The notes: generated by a model not told the origin, from the letters alone. A DNA stretch of 5,716 bases from an uncultured bacterium (GCA_948888345.1 CAQTPN010000066.1:1903-7618), one strand, 5' to 3'; counted from the first letter of the stretch, positions 1-5,526 are shown. A program made the numbers and translations.

Positions 1-571
1 AAACCGCACAAAACAGGGCGAAATCGCCTATTCTGTTTATCAAAAATGCTTTCCTTGCGGCTCTTTGGGCTTCCGTATTTTTATAATAAAATCCAATTAA
101 GAGGTAGCTGAAAACACTTGTTAATTCAAGGAAAATATAGAATTGAATCAGGTTTGTGCTTAAAATCAGCCCGGTCATTGAAAAAATAAACAGGTTTAAA
201 AATATAAAATATCTGTTAAAACCTTCTTCGTTTTTCATATAGTTATATGAAAAAACGCTTACAGGAAGGCTTATAAAATACAAAATAAGAAGCATAAAGG
301 TTGAAATATTGTCTAAAAGCACGCCTATGTGCACCTTAAAGACTCCTGCATTCAAAAATAAAATATTTGATTCAACAAAATCATTCGGATGAAGCATCAA
401 ATAATTAGCACAAATTAAGCTTAAAATCAGGGAAAGACCCGCAGAAAAAAGCGTTAAAAACAAAGCTACGCGCCTTTTTGGAAAAGACATCCGTCCTTCC
501 GGTATAAAAATAAAAAATGCCGCCATTAAAGGGAGTATCAAAAGCATCCATAAATTTTGAATTATATCCAT
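1..571 (-). CDS. nuoL: NADH-quinone oxidoreductase subunit L, 5' part (truncated by window edge)
   Basis: I translated this frame by hand. It is open for 190 codons from the ATG at 571 to the window edge with no stop, so only the N-terminal third of a roughly 600-residue antiporter-like subunit is present. It is a membrane-arm proton-translocation subunit. Visible features are a first hydrophobic helix at about residues 6-26, a segment with DNIS near residue 88, helices near 91-107 and 121-165, the motif YLLIGFYY at 156-163, and NRIGDF at 179-184, a hallmark of NuoL/NdhF. Glu149 in FLELTSVFSYLL matches the essential helix-5 glutamate (E144 in E. coli NuoL). The usual Trp before it is Leu148. 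The start overlaps the nuoK stop by one base (TAATG), and GGAGG lies about 10 bases upstream inside nuoK, indicating coupled translation. MrpA or another antiporter-like subunit is less likely given the position after nuoK. Confidence 0.92.
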   Translation of the reverse strand, partial: MDIIQNLWMLLILPLMAAFFIFIPEGRMSFPKRRVALFLTLFSAGLSLILSLICANYLMLHPNDFVESNILFLNAGVFKVHIGVLLDNISTFMLLILYFISLPVSVFSYNYMKNEEGFNRYFIFLNLFIFSMTGLILSTNLIQFYIFLELTSVFSYLLIGFYYKNTEAQRAARKAFLINRIGDFALFCAV

Positions 572-1068
572 TAGATGTCATCCTCCGTGTTTAAATCGTC
601 GAAATCAGGACAATCAGCTGATTTTAGGGTATTGAGCTTTGCAGCTGAAACATTTTTAAATCTGTGATAAATTGCAAAAATGAGTGCAAGACCCGCAGCT
701 ATATTGATTATTCCAATAGTTGTGATAACCAGCGCAATTGTCTGGCCTTCAGGGTTTGAAAAATTAAAAAATATATTATTTACGGGCGCAAAATTTTCTG
801 CTAAACCTTCTTTAAATATTGGATTTGCAAGATTTGCAGGAGAATTATCGTTATTAATATAAGCACTTGCCGCAACAAAATTCAGTGCAGCTGCATTTAT
901 CATAAATTCAATCCCTATCAGGATTTTGATTAAATTTCCGCTTGAAATTGTAATTGTAAGTCCTGTTATAAATATAAAAACTGCAATTATTAAATAATGA
1001 CAAAGCCCCGGTTGAAGCCAATTTGCAGGATTTTGCATATTAATTAAAGAGAGTATTTCATCAAACAT
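571..1068 (-). CDS. nuoK: NADH-quinone oxidoreductase subunit K, enlarged
   Basis: This is a small membrane-arm subunit with three predicted helices at about residues 22-42, 47-71 and 106-137. The core IGIEFMINAAALNFVAAS (residues 51-68) is the NuoK/NdhE signature. Glu54 corresponds to the essential E36 of E. coli NuoK. In the third helix, TTIGIINIAAGLAL aligns with the usual AAAEASIGLAL, so the second membrane glutamate (E72 in E. coli) is Asn122. At 165 residues it is well above the usual ~100. There is an extra ~20-residue N-terminus, an extra ~30-residue loop rich in Asn, Pro and Ala between helices 2 and 3 (about 72-105), and an acidic C-terminal tail (about 150-165). The gene begins immediately after the nuoJ stop with no gap. 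GGAG lies about 11 bases upstream. An internal start near residue 11 (Met11) cannot be excluded, but the SD favours the first ATG. Confidence 0.92.
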   Translation of the reverse strand: MFDEILSLINMQNPANWLQPGLCHYLIIAVFIFITGLTITISSGNLIKILIGIEFMINAAALNFVAASAYINNDNSPANLANPIFKEGLAENFAPVNNIFFNFSNPEGQTIALVITTIGIINIAAGLALIFAIYHRFKNVSAAKLNTLKSADCPDFDDLNTEDDI

Positions 1069-1608
1069 TTAGATATTTTCTCCGTTTATTTTATCTGCAT
1101 CGCTCTGTTTGTGTGCGTTTTTGATTACTATAACAGCCGCAGCTCCAATTATTACAGCAAAAACAAGAAAACCGACAAGTTCAAACGCAAAAGAATTATT
1201 TTTGTATAAATTAATCGAAAAATCAGATATGGAGAAGTTTTGCAGGGTTTTATATCCTTTGAACTGGTATAATATAAAGGGGATTGTTAAAAATGCAAAA
1301 ATTATCGCTAAAACCGGCGTAAACAGGGATTTTAAATTAAATAATACACCGCATTTTTCATCGTTTTTTAAATTTGTCATCATAACGGACCAGAGCATCA
1401 AAACCGGCGCACTGACCCCAAAAAGCAGGATTTGTGCCGCACCGAGAAAGGAAGCGTTCAATAAAAAGTAAAAGCCTGAAAATCCTAAAAACAGGAGTGT
1501 TGCGCTTATTACGGCATTCATTGTGCTTTTTTGAAAAAGACAAAAAACCGCTGATAGTAAGCATATTACGGTTAAAATATAGAAAATTGCTGTGTGTAAA
1601 ATCTCCAT
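1069..1608 (-). CDS. nuoJ: NADH-quinone oxidoreductase subunit J
   Basis: This is a 179-residue membrane protein with five predicted helices (about 4-25, 31-51, 54-78, 95-115 and 140-163), the layout of NuoJ/NdhG/ND6. Family features are NAVISATLLFLGFSGFYFLL at 31-50, which matches the usual NPVxSALxLVL helix 2, followed by FLGAAQILLF leading into helix 3, and FELVGFLVFAVIIGAAAV in helix 5 (Glu143). Helix 3 normally reads QxxVYxGAIxVLF and forms the pi-bulge that rotates during turnover. Here it reads QILLFGVSAPVLM, so Tyr is Phe63, the Gly two positions on is Val65 and a Pro is present at 68. AGAGGA five bases before the ATG is a good ribosome site, separated by 13 bases from the nuoI stop. 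Overall identity is weak, so the call rests on topology, the helix 2 and 5 matches and position between nuoI and nuoK. Confidence 0.88.
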   Translation of the reverse strand: MEILHTAIFYILTVICLLSAVFCLFQKSTMNAVISATLLFLGFSGFYFLLNASFLGAAQILLFGVSAPVLMLWSVMMTNLKNDEKCGVLFNLKSLFTPVLAIIFAFLTIPFILYQFKGYKTLQNFSISDFSINLYKNNSFAFELVGFLVFAVIIGAAAVIVIKNAHKQSDADKINGENI

Positions 1609-1621
1609 TTTTCCTCTAAAA

Positions 1622-2086
1622 TTATATTTCTTCTTCGTTTACAAAAGCAGGAATATCGGCTGTTTTGGCCAATTCTTTAAGTTTTGCTTCATAAATTTTT
1701 TTACAATCTAATTTTAAATCTTTTTTGTCATTTGTTGCAAGTTTGTATTGTTTTGTCACATTTAAAGCACCGTAAGGACAGTTATAGATGCAGTTTTTGC
1801 AGAATATGCATTTTGAAATATCAATAACGGTAAGCTTTTTTAACCCCTGCTCATCACTTTTTACTATTAATGCGCCATTTGAGGGACATACTCCGGTGCA
1901 GATTTCACAGCCTGTACATTTTTCGTAATTGCATTCAAGGAAATTTTCGGATGCATCTGAATTTTCAGAGTTTTGTGCCGTGTATGCCGTTTTGAGGCCG
2001 GAGCAAAATACGGTAAAAAGTGCTTTTAAAATTGAAATTGCACCTTTTATAAAGTCTGAAATTAGCTTAAAATCATTGTTTTTCAT
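1622..2086 (-). CDS. nuoI: NADH-quinone oxidoreductase subunit I, 2x[4Fe-4S] ferredoxin-type
   Basis: This is the peripheral-arm iron-sulfur subunit that relays electrons toward the last cluster in NuoB. Two complete ferredoxin motifs are visible: C57xxC60xxC63xxxC67P and C93xxC96xxC99xxxC103P, which in the family bind clusters N6a and N6b. The N-terminal ~35 residues are hydrophobic and amphipathic, matching the family's membrane-associated N-terminal helices. A linker of about 15 Ser/Asn/Glu-rich residues follows. The C-terminal ~50 residues are Lys- and Glu-rich. At 154 residues it is close to the usual 150-200. The start overlaps the nuoH stop by one base (TAATG), with a GGGG-type ribosome site about 9 bases upstream. 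In an 11-subunit complex without NuoEFG, this subunit is close to where electrons probably enter, perhaps from reduced ferredoxin (inference). Confidence 0.95.
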   Translation of the reverse strand: MKNNDFKLISDFIKGAISILKALFTVFCSGLKTAYTAQNSENSDASENFLECNYEKCTGCEICTGVCPSNGALIVKSDEQGLKKLTVIDISKCIFCKNCIYNCPYGALNVTKQYKLATNDKKDLKLDCKKIYEAKLKELAKTADIPAFVNEEEI

Positions 2087-3081
2087 TAATTTGCCCCTGT
2101 AAAATACCGGATTAAGATTGTAATATTAAGATTTATTAAGGATAAAGGAATTAAAATTTTGTAAGAAAAGTCAAGAAGCCTTTCTGATTTTACTTTCGGA
2201 AGTGTAATTTTAATTAAAATTATAAAGAAAATTGTAAAAAATGCTTTCAAAATAATCCAGAAAAACTGCTCAAAAGGCAGCATAAAAGCAGGTAAAACAT
2301 AAGCACCAAAGGGACTCAGGTATCCTCCAAAATACAGGGATACAAAAAATATGGAAATTAAAAATAAAAGTGCATACTCACTGTATAAGAAAAATGCAAA
2401 TTTCAGACCCGAATATTCCGTTGTATATTCCGGTATAGGCGCATTTTCAGAGTTTGTTAAATTAAACGGCGCATTGTTTAACAGAATCAGTGTGGAGGTA
2501 AAAAATACGGCACTGCCTATAATCTGCGGAATAAAATTCCAGCTGAAAAGCCATGTGGCACCGTTTTGCGCCTGAATAAGCTCATTTAAATTCAGGGTTC
2601 CCGCTTGAAAGCAAACAGCGAAAAGGCTCATCCCCATTGGAATTGCACAGCTTATGCTCTGAATTATAATTTTAACGGATGAAATCAGTGAAAATTTATT
2701 ATTACTTGAATAACCGGCTAAAAACCTTCCTATGAAAGGAATTGAAATCATTGCCAAAAATAAAATTATTGTCGGAGCATCATTTAACTGTGTATAAAAT
2801 TCGTTAAATGATATCAAGCAAAAAGCACTTACTATAGGGCAAATAACCATCAAAGGAGCCATAAAAAACAGAATTTTTTTTCTGCCTTTGGGGGCGCAAT
2901 CTTCTTTTATGAGCAGCTTTATACCGTCTGCCAGGATTTGCATCAGTTCTTTACCGGAGATTTTTTTTCTTTTAAAATTAGGTGCAAATATAGATGTGAT
3001 ATGCTTTTCGAGGCCGGCAGCAATAAAGATTGCAATGGTTATAATTAATATTATAGTTATAAAATAAATTATAATTTCCAT
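2086..3081 (-). CDS. nuoH: NADH-quinone oxidoreductase subunit H, divergent
   Basis: This is the membrane subunit that joins the peripheral arm to the membrane arm and lines the quinone tunnel in canonical complex I. At 331 residues it has the usual length, with about eight hydrophobic helices. Identity is secure from LADGIKLLIKED (50-61), AGYSSNNKFSLIS (122-134), TEYSGLKF (221-228) and the C-terminal LIKITLPKVKSERLLDFSYKILIPLSLINL region. Several near-invariant features are altered. The RxGPNRxG loop after helix 1 reads NFKRKKIS (35-42). The Glu in SYEVP-type segments is Ala146. The PFDxPEAExEL block reads PFNLTNSENAP (205-215), so Asp is Asn207, the first Glu of PEAE is Asn210 and the Glu two after the second is Ala214. 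Glu212 and Glu222 remain. The start overlaps the nuoD stop by one base, and GGAGG lies about 10 bases upstream. No frameshift or stop is seen. Confidence 0.96.
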   Translation of the reverse strand: MEIIIYFITIILIITIAIFIAAGLEKHITSIFAPNFKRKKISGKELMQILADGIKLLIKEDCAPKGRKKILFFMAPLMVICPIVSAFCLISFNEFYTQLNDAPTIILFLAMISIPFIGRFLAGYSSNNKFSLISSVKIIIQSISCAIPMGMSLFAVCFQAGTLNLNELIQAQNGATWLFSWNFIPQIIGSAVFFTSTLILLNNAPFNLTNSENAPIPEYTTEYSGLKFAFFLYSEYALLFLISIFFVSLYFGGYLSPFGAYVLPAFMLPFEQFFWIILKAFFTIFFIILIKITLPKVKSERLLDFSYKILIPLSLINLNITILIRYFTGAN

Positions 3082-4196
3082 TATCTGTCTGCCTCCGTTG
3101 AAGCTATATCCAAACTGCTGTAGAGCACCGGCAAATCAGCTATAGAATGCCCTACGGCTATTTTTTCAAGCAGCTGAATGGTGTAAAACGAAGGGGTGCG
3201 CCATTTTAGACGTTTTGGCTTTTCGCTTCCATCTGTAACAATATGGCACATAATAAGTCCTCTTGCGCTCTCTGTCCAACTTATAGCCCTCTTTGCATCC
3301 GGTTTTATATCGATTTGATTTATATTTAAATTGACGGCACCGTTTGAATTAGCCAAAAGCCACTCTGTACACTGTTTTACAAGATTTAAAGAAATTTTGA
3401 TTTCATCAATTCTAAGTTTAAATCTTGCAAAACAATCCCCCTCAAATGCAGTAGGAATAGTAAATTCCAGCTCATTATAAACAAGATAGGGTTTTTCTTT
3501 TCTAAAATCAAGCGGAAGGCCGTTTGCCCTCAAATTTACCCCTGTAATTGAATAGGGAAGTGCTGTTTCCGATGTTATAACTCCCAAATTCCTTGTCCTA
3601 TCTATAAAAATGAGGTTATTGGAAATAATGTTTTCAATTGTTTTAAACTCTTTATTAAAATTTTTATTAAAATTTAAAATATCATTTAAAATATCATTTG
3701 AAATTTTATTTCTCACTCCGCCAAAAATATAGTAATTATGAGTGATTTGACCCCCTGTAATTTTTTTAAAAATATCTAAAATTTTATTTCTTAAATTAAA
3801 GATATAAAAAATCGGAGCTTTTGCACCTAAAATTTCCGAAAAACCGCCTAACCACAACAGATGAGAAGCTATACGACTCATCTCCATGGTTAAAACCCTT
3901 ATATATTGGGCATTTTTAGGTATATCAAGCCCTAAAGTCTCTTCCACGGCTGATGTATAGCCTTGAGAATAAAAGAAGGCATCAATTGGATTTATTCTCT
4001 CTGCAATAGGCAAATATTGGCTAAAAAGCTTGTTCTGAGCGGATTTTTCAATCCCCCTGTGAATATAACCTAAGATTGCAGAGCATTTTGTAATTTTTTC
4101 TCCGTCTAATTCGGCTAAAAACCTTATAGGGCCAAGGTTTAAAGGGTGCTGCAGGCCGATATTTATTTCTATTTTGTCTTTTAATATATTTTTCAT
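3081..4196 (-). CDS. nuoD: NADH-quinone oxidoreductase subunit D (49 kDa type), altered quinone site
   Basis: This is the 49-kDa-type subunit, which together with NuoB forms the electron acceptor site. At 371 residues it is near the usual ~400. Recognisable blocks are INIGLQHPLNLGPIRF (11-26), GYIHRGIEK (43-51), MEMSRIASHLLWLGG (104-118), GGQITHNYYIFGG (148-160), TESARG (308-313) and the C-terminal SLDIASTEADR (361-371). It has no Ni-ligand Cys pairs (RINPID at 67-72 where hydrogenases carry RxCGxC; no C-terminal CxxC), so it is not a [NiFe]-hydrogenase large subunit. Aligned with Thermus Nqo4 from memory, with a constant offset of 17 residues, the quinone-site residues His38, Tyr87 and Asp139 correspond to Leu21, Pro70 and Ile122. 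The HPLNLGP and GYIHRGIEK wording is closer to hydrogenase-like or Fpo-type large subunits than to the usual HPSTHG. The gene overlaps nuoC by one base. A 12-base tandem duplication inserts repeats at residues 167-182. Confidence 0.96.
   Translation of the reverse strand: MKNILKDKIEINIGLQHPLNLGPIRFLAELDGEKITKCSAILGYIHRGIEKSAQNKLFSQYLPIAERINPIDAFFYSQGYTSAVEETLGLDIPKNAQYIRVLTMEMSRIASHLLWLGGFSEILGAKAPIFYIFNLRNKILDIFKKITGGQITHNYYIFGGVRNKISNDILNDILNFNKNFNKEFKTIENIISNNLIFIDRTRNLGVITSETALPYSITGVNLRANGLPLDFRKEKPYLVYNELEFTIPTAFEGDCFARFKLRIDEIKISLNLVKQCTEWLLANSNGAVNLNINQIDIKPDAKRAISWTESARGLIMCHIVTDGSEKPKRLKWRTPSFYTIQLLEKIAVGHSIADLPVLYSSLDIASTEADR
3651..3698. repeat. Two adjacent 12-bp tandem duplications inside nuoD
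   Basis: On the plus strand TTTATTAAAATT occurs at 3651-3662 and again at 3663-3674. It is immediately followed by TAAAATATCATT at 3675-3686 and again at 3687-3698. Each copy is perfect. Because the unit is four codons, the frame is kept, and the protein reads NDIL twice (residues 167-174) followed by NFNK twice (175-182). The segment sits in a Lys/Asn-rich stretch between the ITHNYYIFGG block and the next conserved part, probably a surface helix or loop. Replication slippage in AT-rich DNA is the simplest explanation. Confidence 0.9.
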
Positions 4197-4582
4197 TATG
4201 CCTGTATCCCTTGTATATTCTGTGTTTTGGCTGTTGTAAAATCATTTTTTAGGGGGTGCCCTTCAAAATTTTCAGAAAGAAAAATTCTTTTTAAATTTTT
4301 ATGATTTTTAAATTTTATGCCAAAAAGGTCGTAAATCTCGCGTTCATCATAATTTGCGCTTTTATATAGCGCAGAAATACTCTGAATTTGGCCATTTGTA
4401 GTGGTTTCAATTTCCATAAACTCTTTATTTACGGGGTTATATAGCGTATATGTAAGTTTAAATTCATTTTCGGTGTTGTCATTATGGCTTAAATCCTCTG
4501 CCGTAAGGGCTATCAAGGTGACATAACCATTTTTTTTGAGTTTGCTTAACGTTTGCAATAGTTCTGTATCAGCTATTTTCAT
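4196..4582 (-). CDS. nuoC: NADH-quinone oxidoreductase subunit C (30 kDa type), short
   Basis: This is the 30-kDa-type subunit of the connecting arm; it has no cofactor and packs against NuoD. The family signature is present: EREIYDLFGI (80-89), followed by FKNHKNLKRI (91-100) and FEGHPLKNDF (106-115), matching the usual ERExYDLFGIxFxxHPxLxRIL and DWxGHPLRKDY. At 128 residues it is short compared with the common 150-200; the missing part is about 25-40 residues at the N-terminus, before LLQTLSKLKKNGYVTLIALTAED. The frame overlaps nuoB by four bases (ATGA) and a GGGG-rich ribosome site lies about 9 bases upstream of the ATG, so the short N-terminus is likely real rather than a missed start. 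It is a separate gene from nuoD, not fused as in E. coli or Bacteroides. Confidence 0.95.
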   Translation of the reverse strand: MKIADTELLQTLSKLKKNGYVTLIALTAEDLSHNDNTENEFKLTYTLYNPVNKEFMEIETTTNGQIQSISALYKSANYDEREIYDLFGIKFKNHKNLKRIFLSENFEGHPLKNDFTTAKTQNIQGIQA

Positions 4583-5127
4583 AATTTATCCACCCCGAAA
4601 TACTCTACGGTTAAGCCTTCAACGTTATCGGGCACATCTTGAAACCCCGGACGGTGTGCTTTTAGCTCCTCTTTTCTTTTTAAAACAGTATTATCTCTTA
4701 TACCATTTTTAAGTTTTTCTATGGCATCAAACAGGGCTCGGGCATCCGGGGGACAGCCCGGAAGATATATGTCAACGGGTAAAATGCTGTCTATATCTTG
4801 AATTACACTGTATGAATCAGAAAATACCCCGCCTGAAATTGCACAGGCACCCATAGCTATGACATATTTGGGTTCCGGCATTTGTAAATAGAGCTTTTTT
4901 AGCACCGGTGCCATTTTTTCGGTGATGGTGCCGGCGCAAATCAGTAAATCAGCCTGTCTTGGGGAAGTTTTAAAAATATCTGATTTTGAACCGGTAAATA
5001 CACAACCGCTATAAGCCGCTTGTGCAAGCTCTATTCCGCAGCATGACGCAGAGAAAGCTAATGGCCATAAGCTATTTGCCTTTCCAAAATTTAAAATTTT
5101 GTCTATTGAGCTTATTATAACGTTCAT
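4579..5127 (-). CDS. nuoB: NADH-quinone oxidoreductase subunit B (PSST type, cluster N2)
   Basis: This subunit carries the terminal [4Fe-4S] cluster N2, the last electron carrier before the acceptor. All four expected ligands are visible: the adjacent pair C29-C30 in SASCCGIEL, C95 in AMGACAISGG and C125 in LPGCPPDARAL. Other strong family matches are TSPRQADLLICAGTITEKMAP (split here as residues 54-74) and QMPEPKYVIAMGACA. It is the best-conserved protein in the operon. The 182-residue length is normal. The last ~40 residues are a charged tail (about 143-182). AAGAGGAC four bases before the ATG is a strong ribosome site, 13 bases after the nuoA stop, and the 3' end overlaps nuoC. A hydrogenase small subunit is excluded by the paired Cys and the nuo context. 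Confidence 0.98.
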   Translation of the reverse strand: MNVIISSIDKILNFGKANSLWPLAFSASCCGIELAQAAYSGCVFTGSKSDIFKTSPRQADLLICAGTITEKMAPVLKKLYLQMPEPKYVIAMGACAISGGVFSDSYSVIQDIDSILPVDIYLPGCPPDARALFDAIEKLKNGIRDNTVLKRKEELKAHRPGFQDVPDNVEGLTVEYFGVDKL

Positions 5128-5140
5128 TTGTCCTCTTGAT

Positions 5141-5494
5141 TTACTTCATGTTTTTTATAAGCCCTGATTTTATGCTAAATAATAAAATTAAAATTAAAAT
5201 CAGAATAAAAATCATAATTTCTAAACAGTAAAAGATATTTAAAATTTTTCTAATGCAGGCAAAAGGGAAAATCAGCACACATTGCGTTTCAAATAATAAA
5301 AAGCAAATGCAAAAAGGTAAAAAATTTACCTGAATTTGAATGTTTGAATTTTCCGAAACATCAAAACTGCACTCATAGCTTGAATTTAAAGCTTTATTTT
5401 TTGATTTATATCTTAAAATCCAGCTTAAAAAATAAGCAAGCAATCCTGTGATTAATGAAAAAAATATAAATCCGAAAAACACCAGAAAATCCAT
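5141..5494 (-). CDS. nuoA: NADH-quinone oxidoreductase subunit A, divergent
   Basis: This is a 117-residue membrane protein with three predicted helices (about 3-27, 57-80 and 86-108), as in NuoA/NdhC/ND3. The loop between helices 1 and 2 has SSYECSFDV (38-46), matching the conserved YECG region whose loop normally closes over the quinone entrance. In helix 2, FCICFLLFETQCVLIFPF (61-78) aligns with FxVIFDVExxxLFPW, so the usual Asp-x-Glu pair is Glu69-x-Gln71. Glu92 in helix 3 is kept. The ATG at 5494 is the only standard start codon in frame before an upstream stop. The clearest ribosome site (AAGGAG, 5526-5521) is 26 bases away, with a small hairpin between. First gene of the operon, followed by nuoB after 13 bases. 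Sequence similarity is low, so the call relies on YEC, helix pattern and position before nuoB. Confidence 0.88.
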   Translation of the reverse strand: MDFLVFFGFIFFSLITGLLAYFLSWILRYKSKNKALNSSYECSFDVSENSNIQIQVNFLPFCICFLLFETQCVLIFPFACIRKILNIFYCLEIMIFILILILILLFSIKSGLIKNMK

Positions 5495-5502
5495 CTGCCA
5501 TT

Positions 5503-5516
5503 GGCGTTTTGCCGCC
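5503..5516 (-). other. Small hairpin between Shine-Dalgarno and nuoA start
   Basis: On the minus strand GGCG (5516-5513) can pair with CGCC (5506-5503) around a six-base loop, GCAAAA. AAGGAG lies just upstream at 5526-5521 and the nuoA ATG at 5494. Folding this 14-base element would shorten the effective SD-to-start distance from 26 to about 12 bases. The stem is only four pairs, so its stability is uncertain. Confidence 0.35.
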
Positions 5517-5520
5517 TTCT

Positions 5521-5526
5521 CTCCTT
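5521..5526 (-). promoter_or_regulatory. Candidate ribosome binding site for nuoA (distant)
   Basis: AAGGAG on the minus strand is a full Shine-Dalgarno core but is 26 bases from the nuoA ATG, where 5-10 is usual. A weaker GAAGG (5519-5515) is also 20 bases away. Every other gene in the operon has a site at about 4-11 bases, so nuoA is the exception. Confidence 0.5.

Noticed and set aside
1109..1471. 120-codon plus-strand frame opposite nuoJ
   Set aside because: It lies fully inside nuoJ on the other strand, has no recognisable motif and no clear ribosome site; the nuoJ frame explains the sequence.
2351..2575. 74-codon plus-strand frame opposite nuoH
   Set aside because: It is antisense to the conserved TEYSG and preceding region of nuoH. 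The conserved protein on the minus strand accounts for it.
3081..4196. nuoD as a [NiFe]-hydrogenase large subunit (group 4, Ech/Mbh type)
   Set aside because: HPLNLGP and GYIHRGIEK resemble hydrogenase wording, but no Cys occurs at either of the two Ni-binding positions (RINPID and the C-terminal DIASTEADR), so it cannot bind the NiFe centre.
571..5494. A decaying nuo pseudo-operon
   Set aside because: The many lost residues suggested decay, but all nine frames are open, the Fe-S ligands are complete, gene overlaps are preserved and ribosome sites are good. Relaxed selection would not spare these.
5406..5501. Short frame starting ATGGCAGAT, 31 codons, overlapping the nuoA start
   Set aside because: It starts 7 bases before nuoA and lies closer to the ribosome site, but the product lacks any family pattern and overlaps nuoA in another frame. 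nuoA has the clear family motif. It is probably chance, though a leader role is not excluded.
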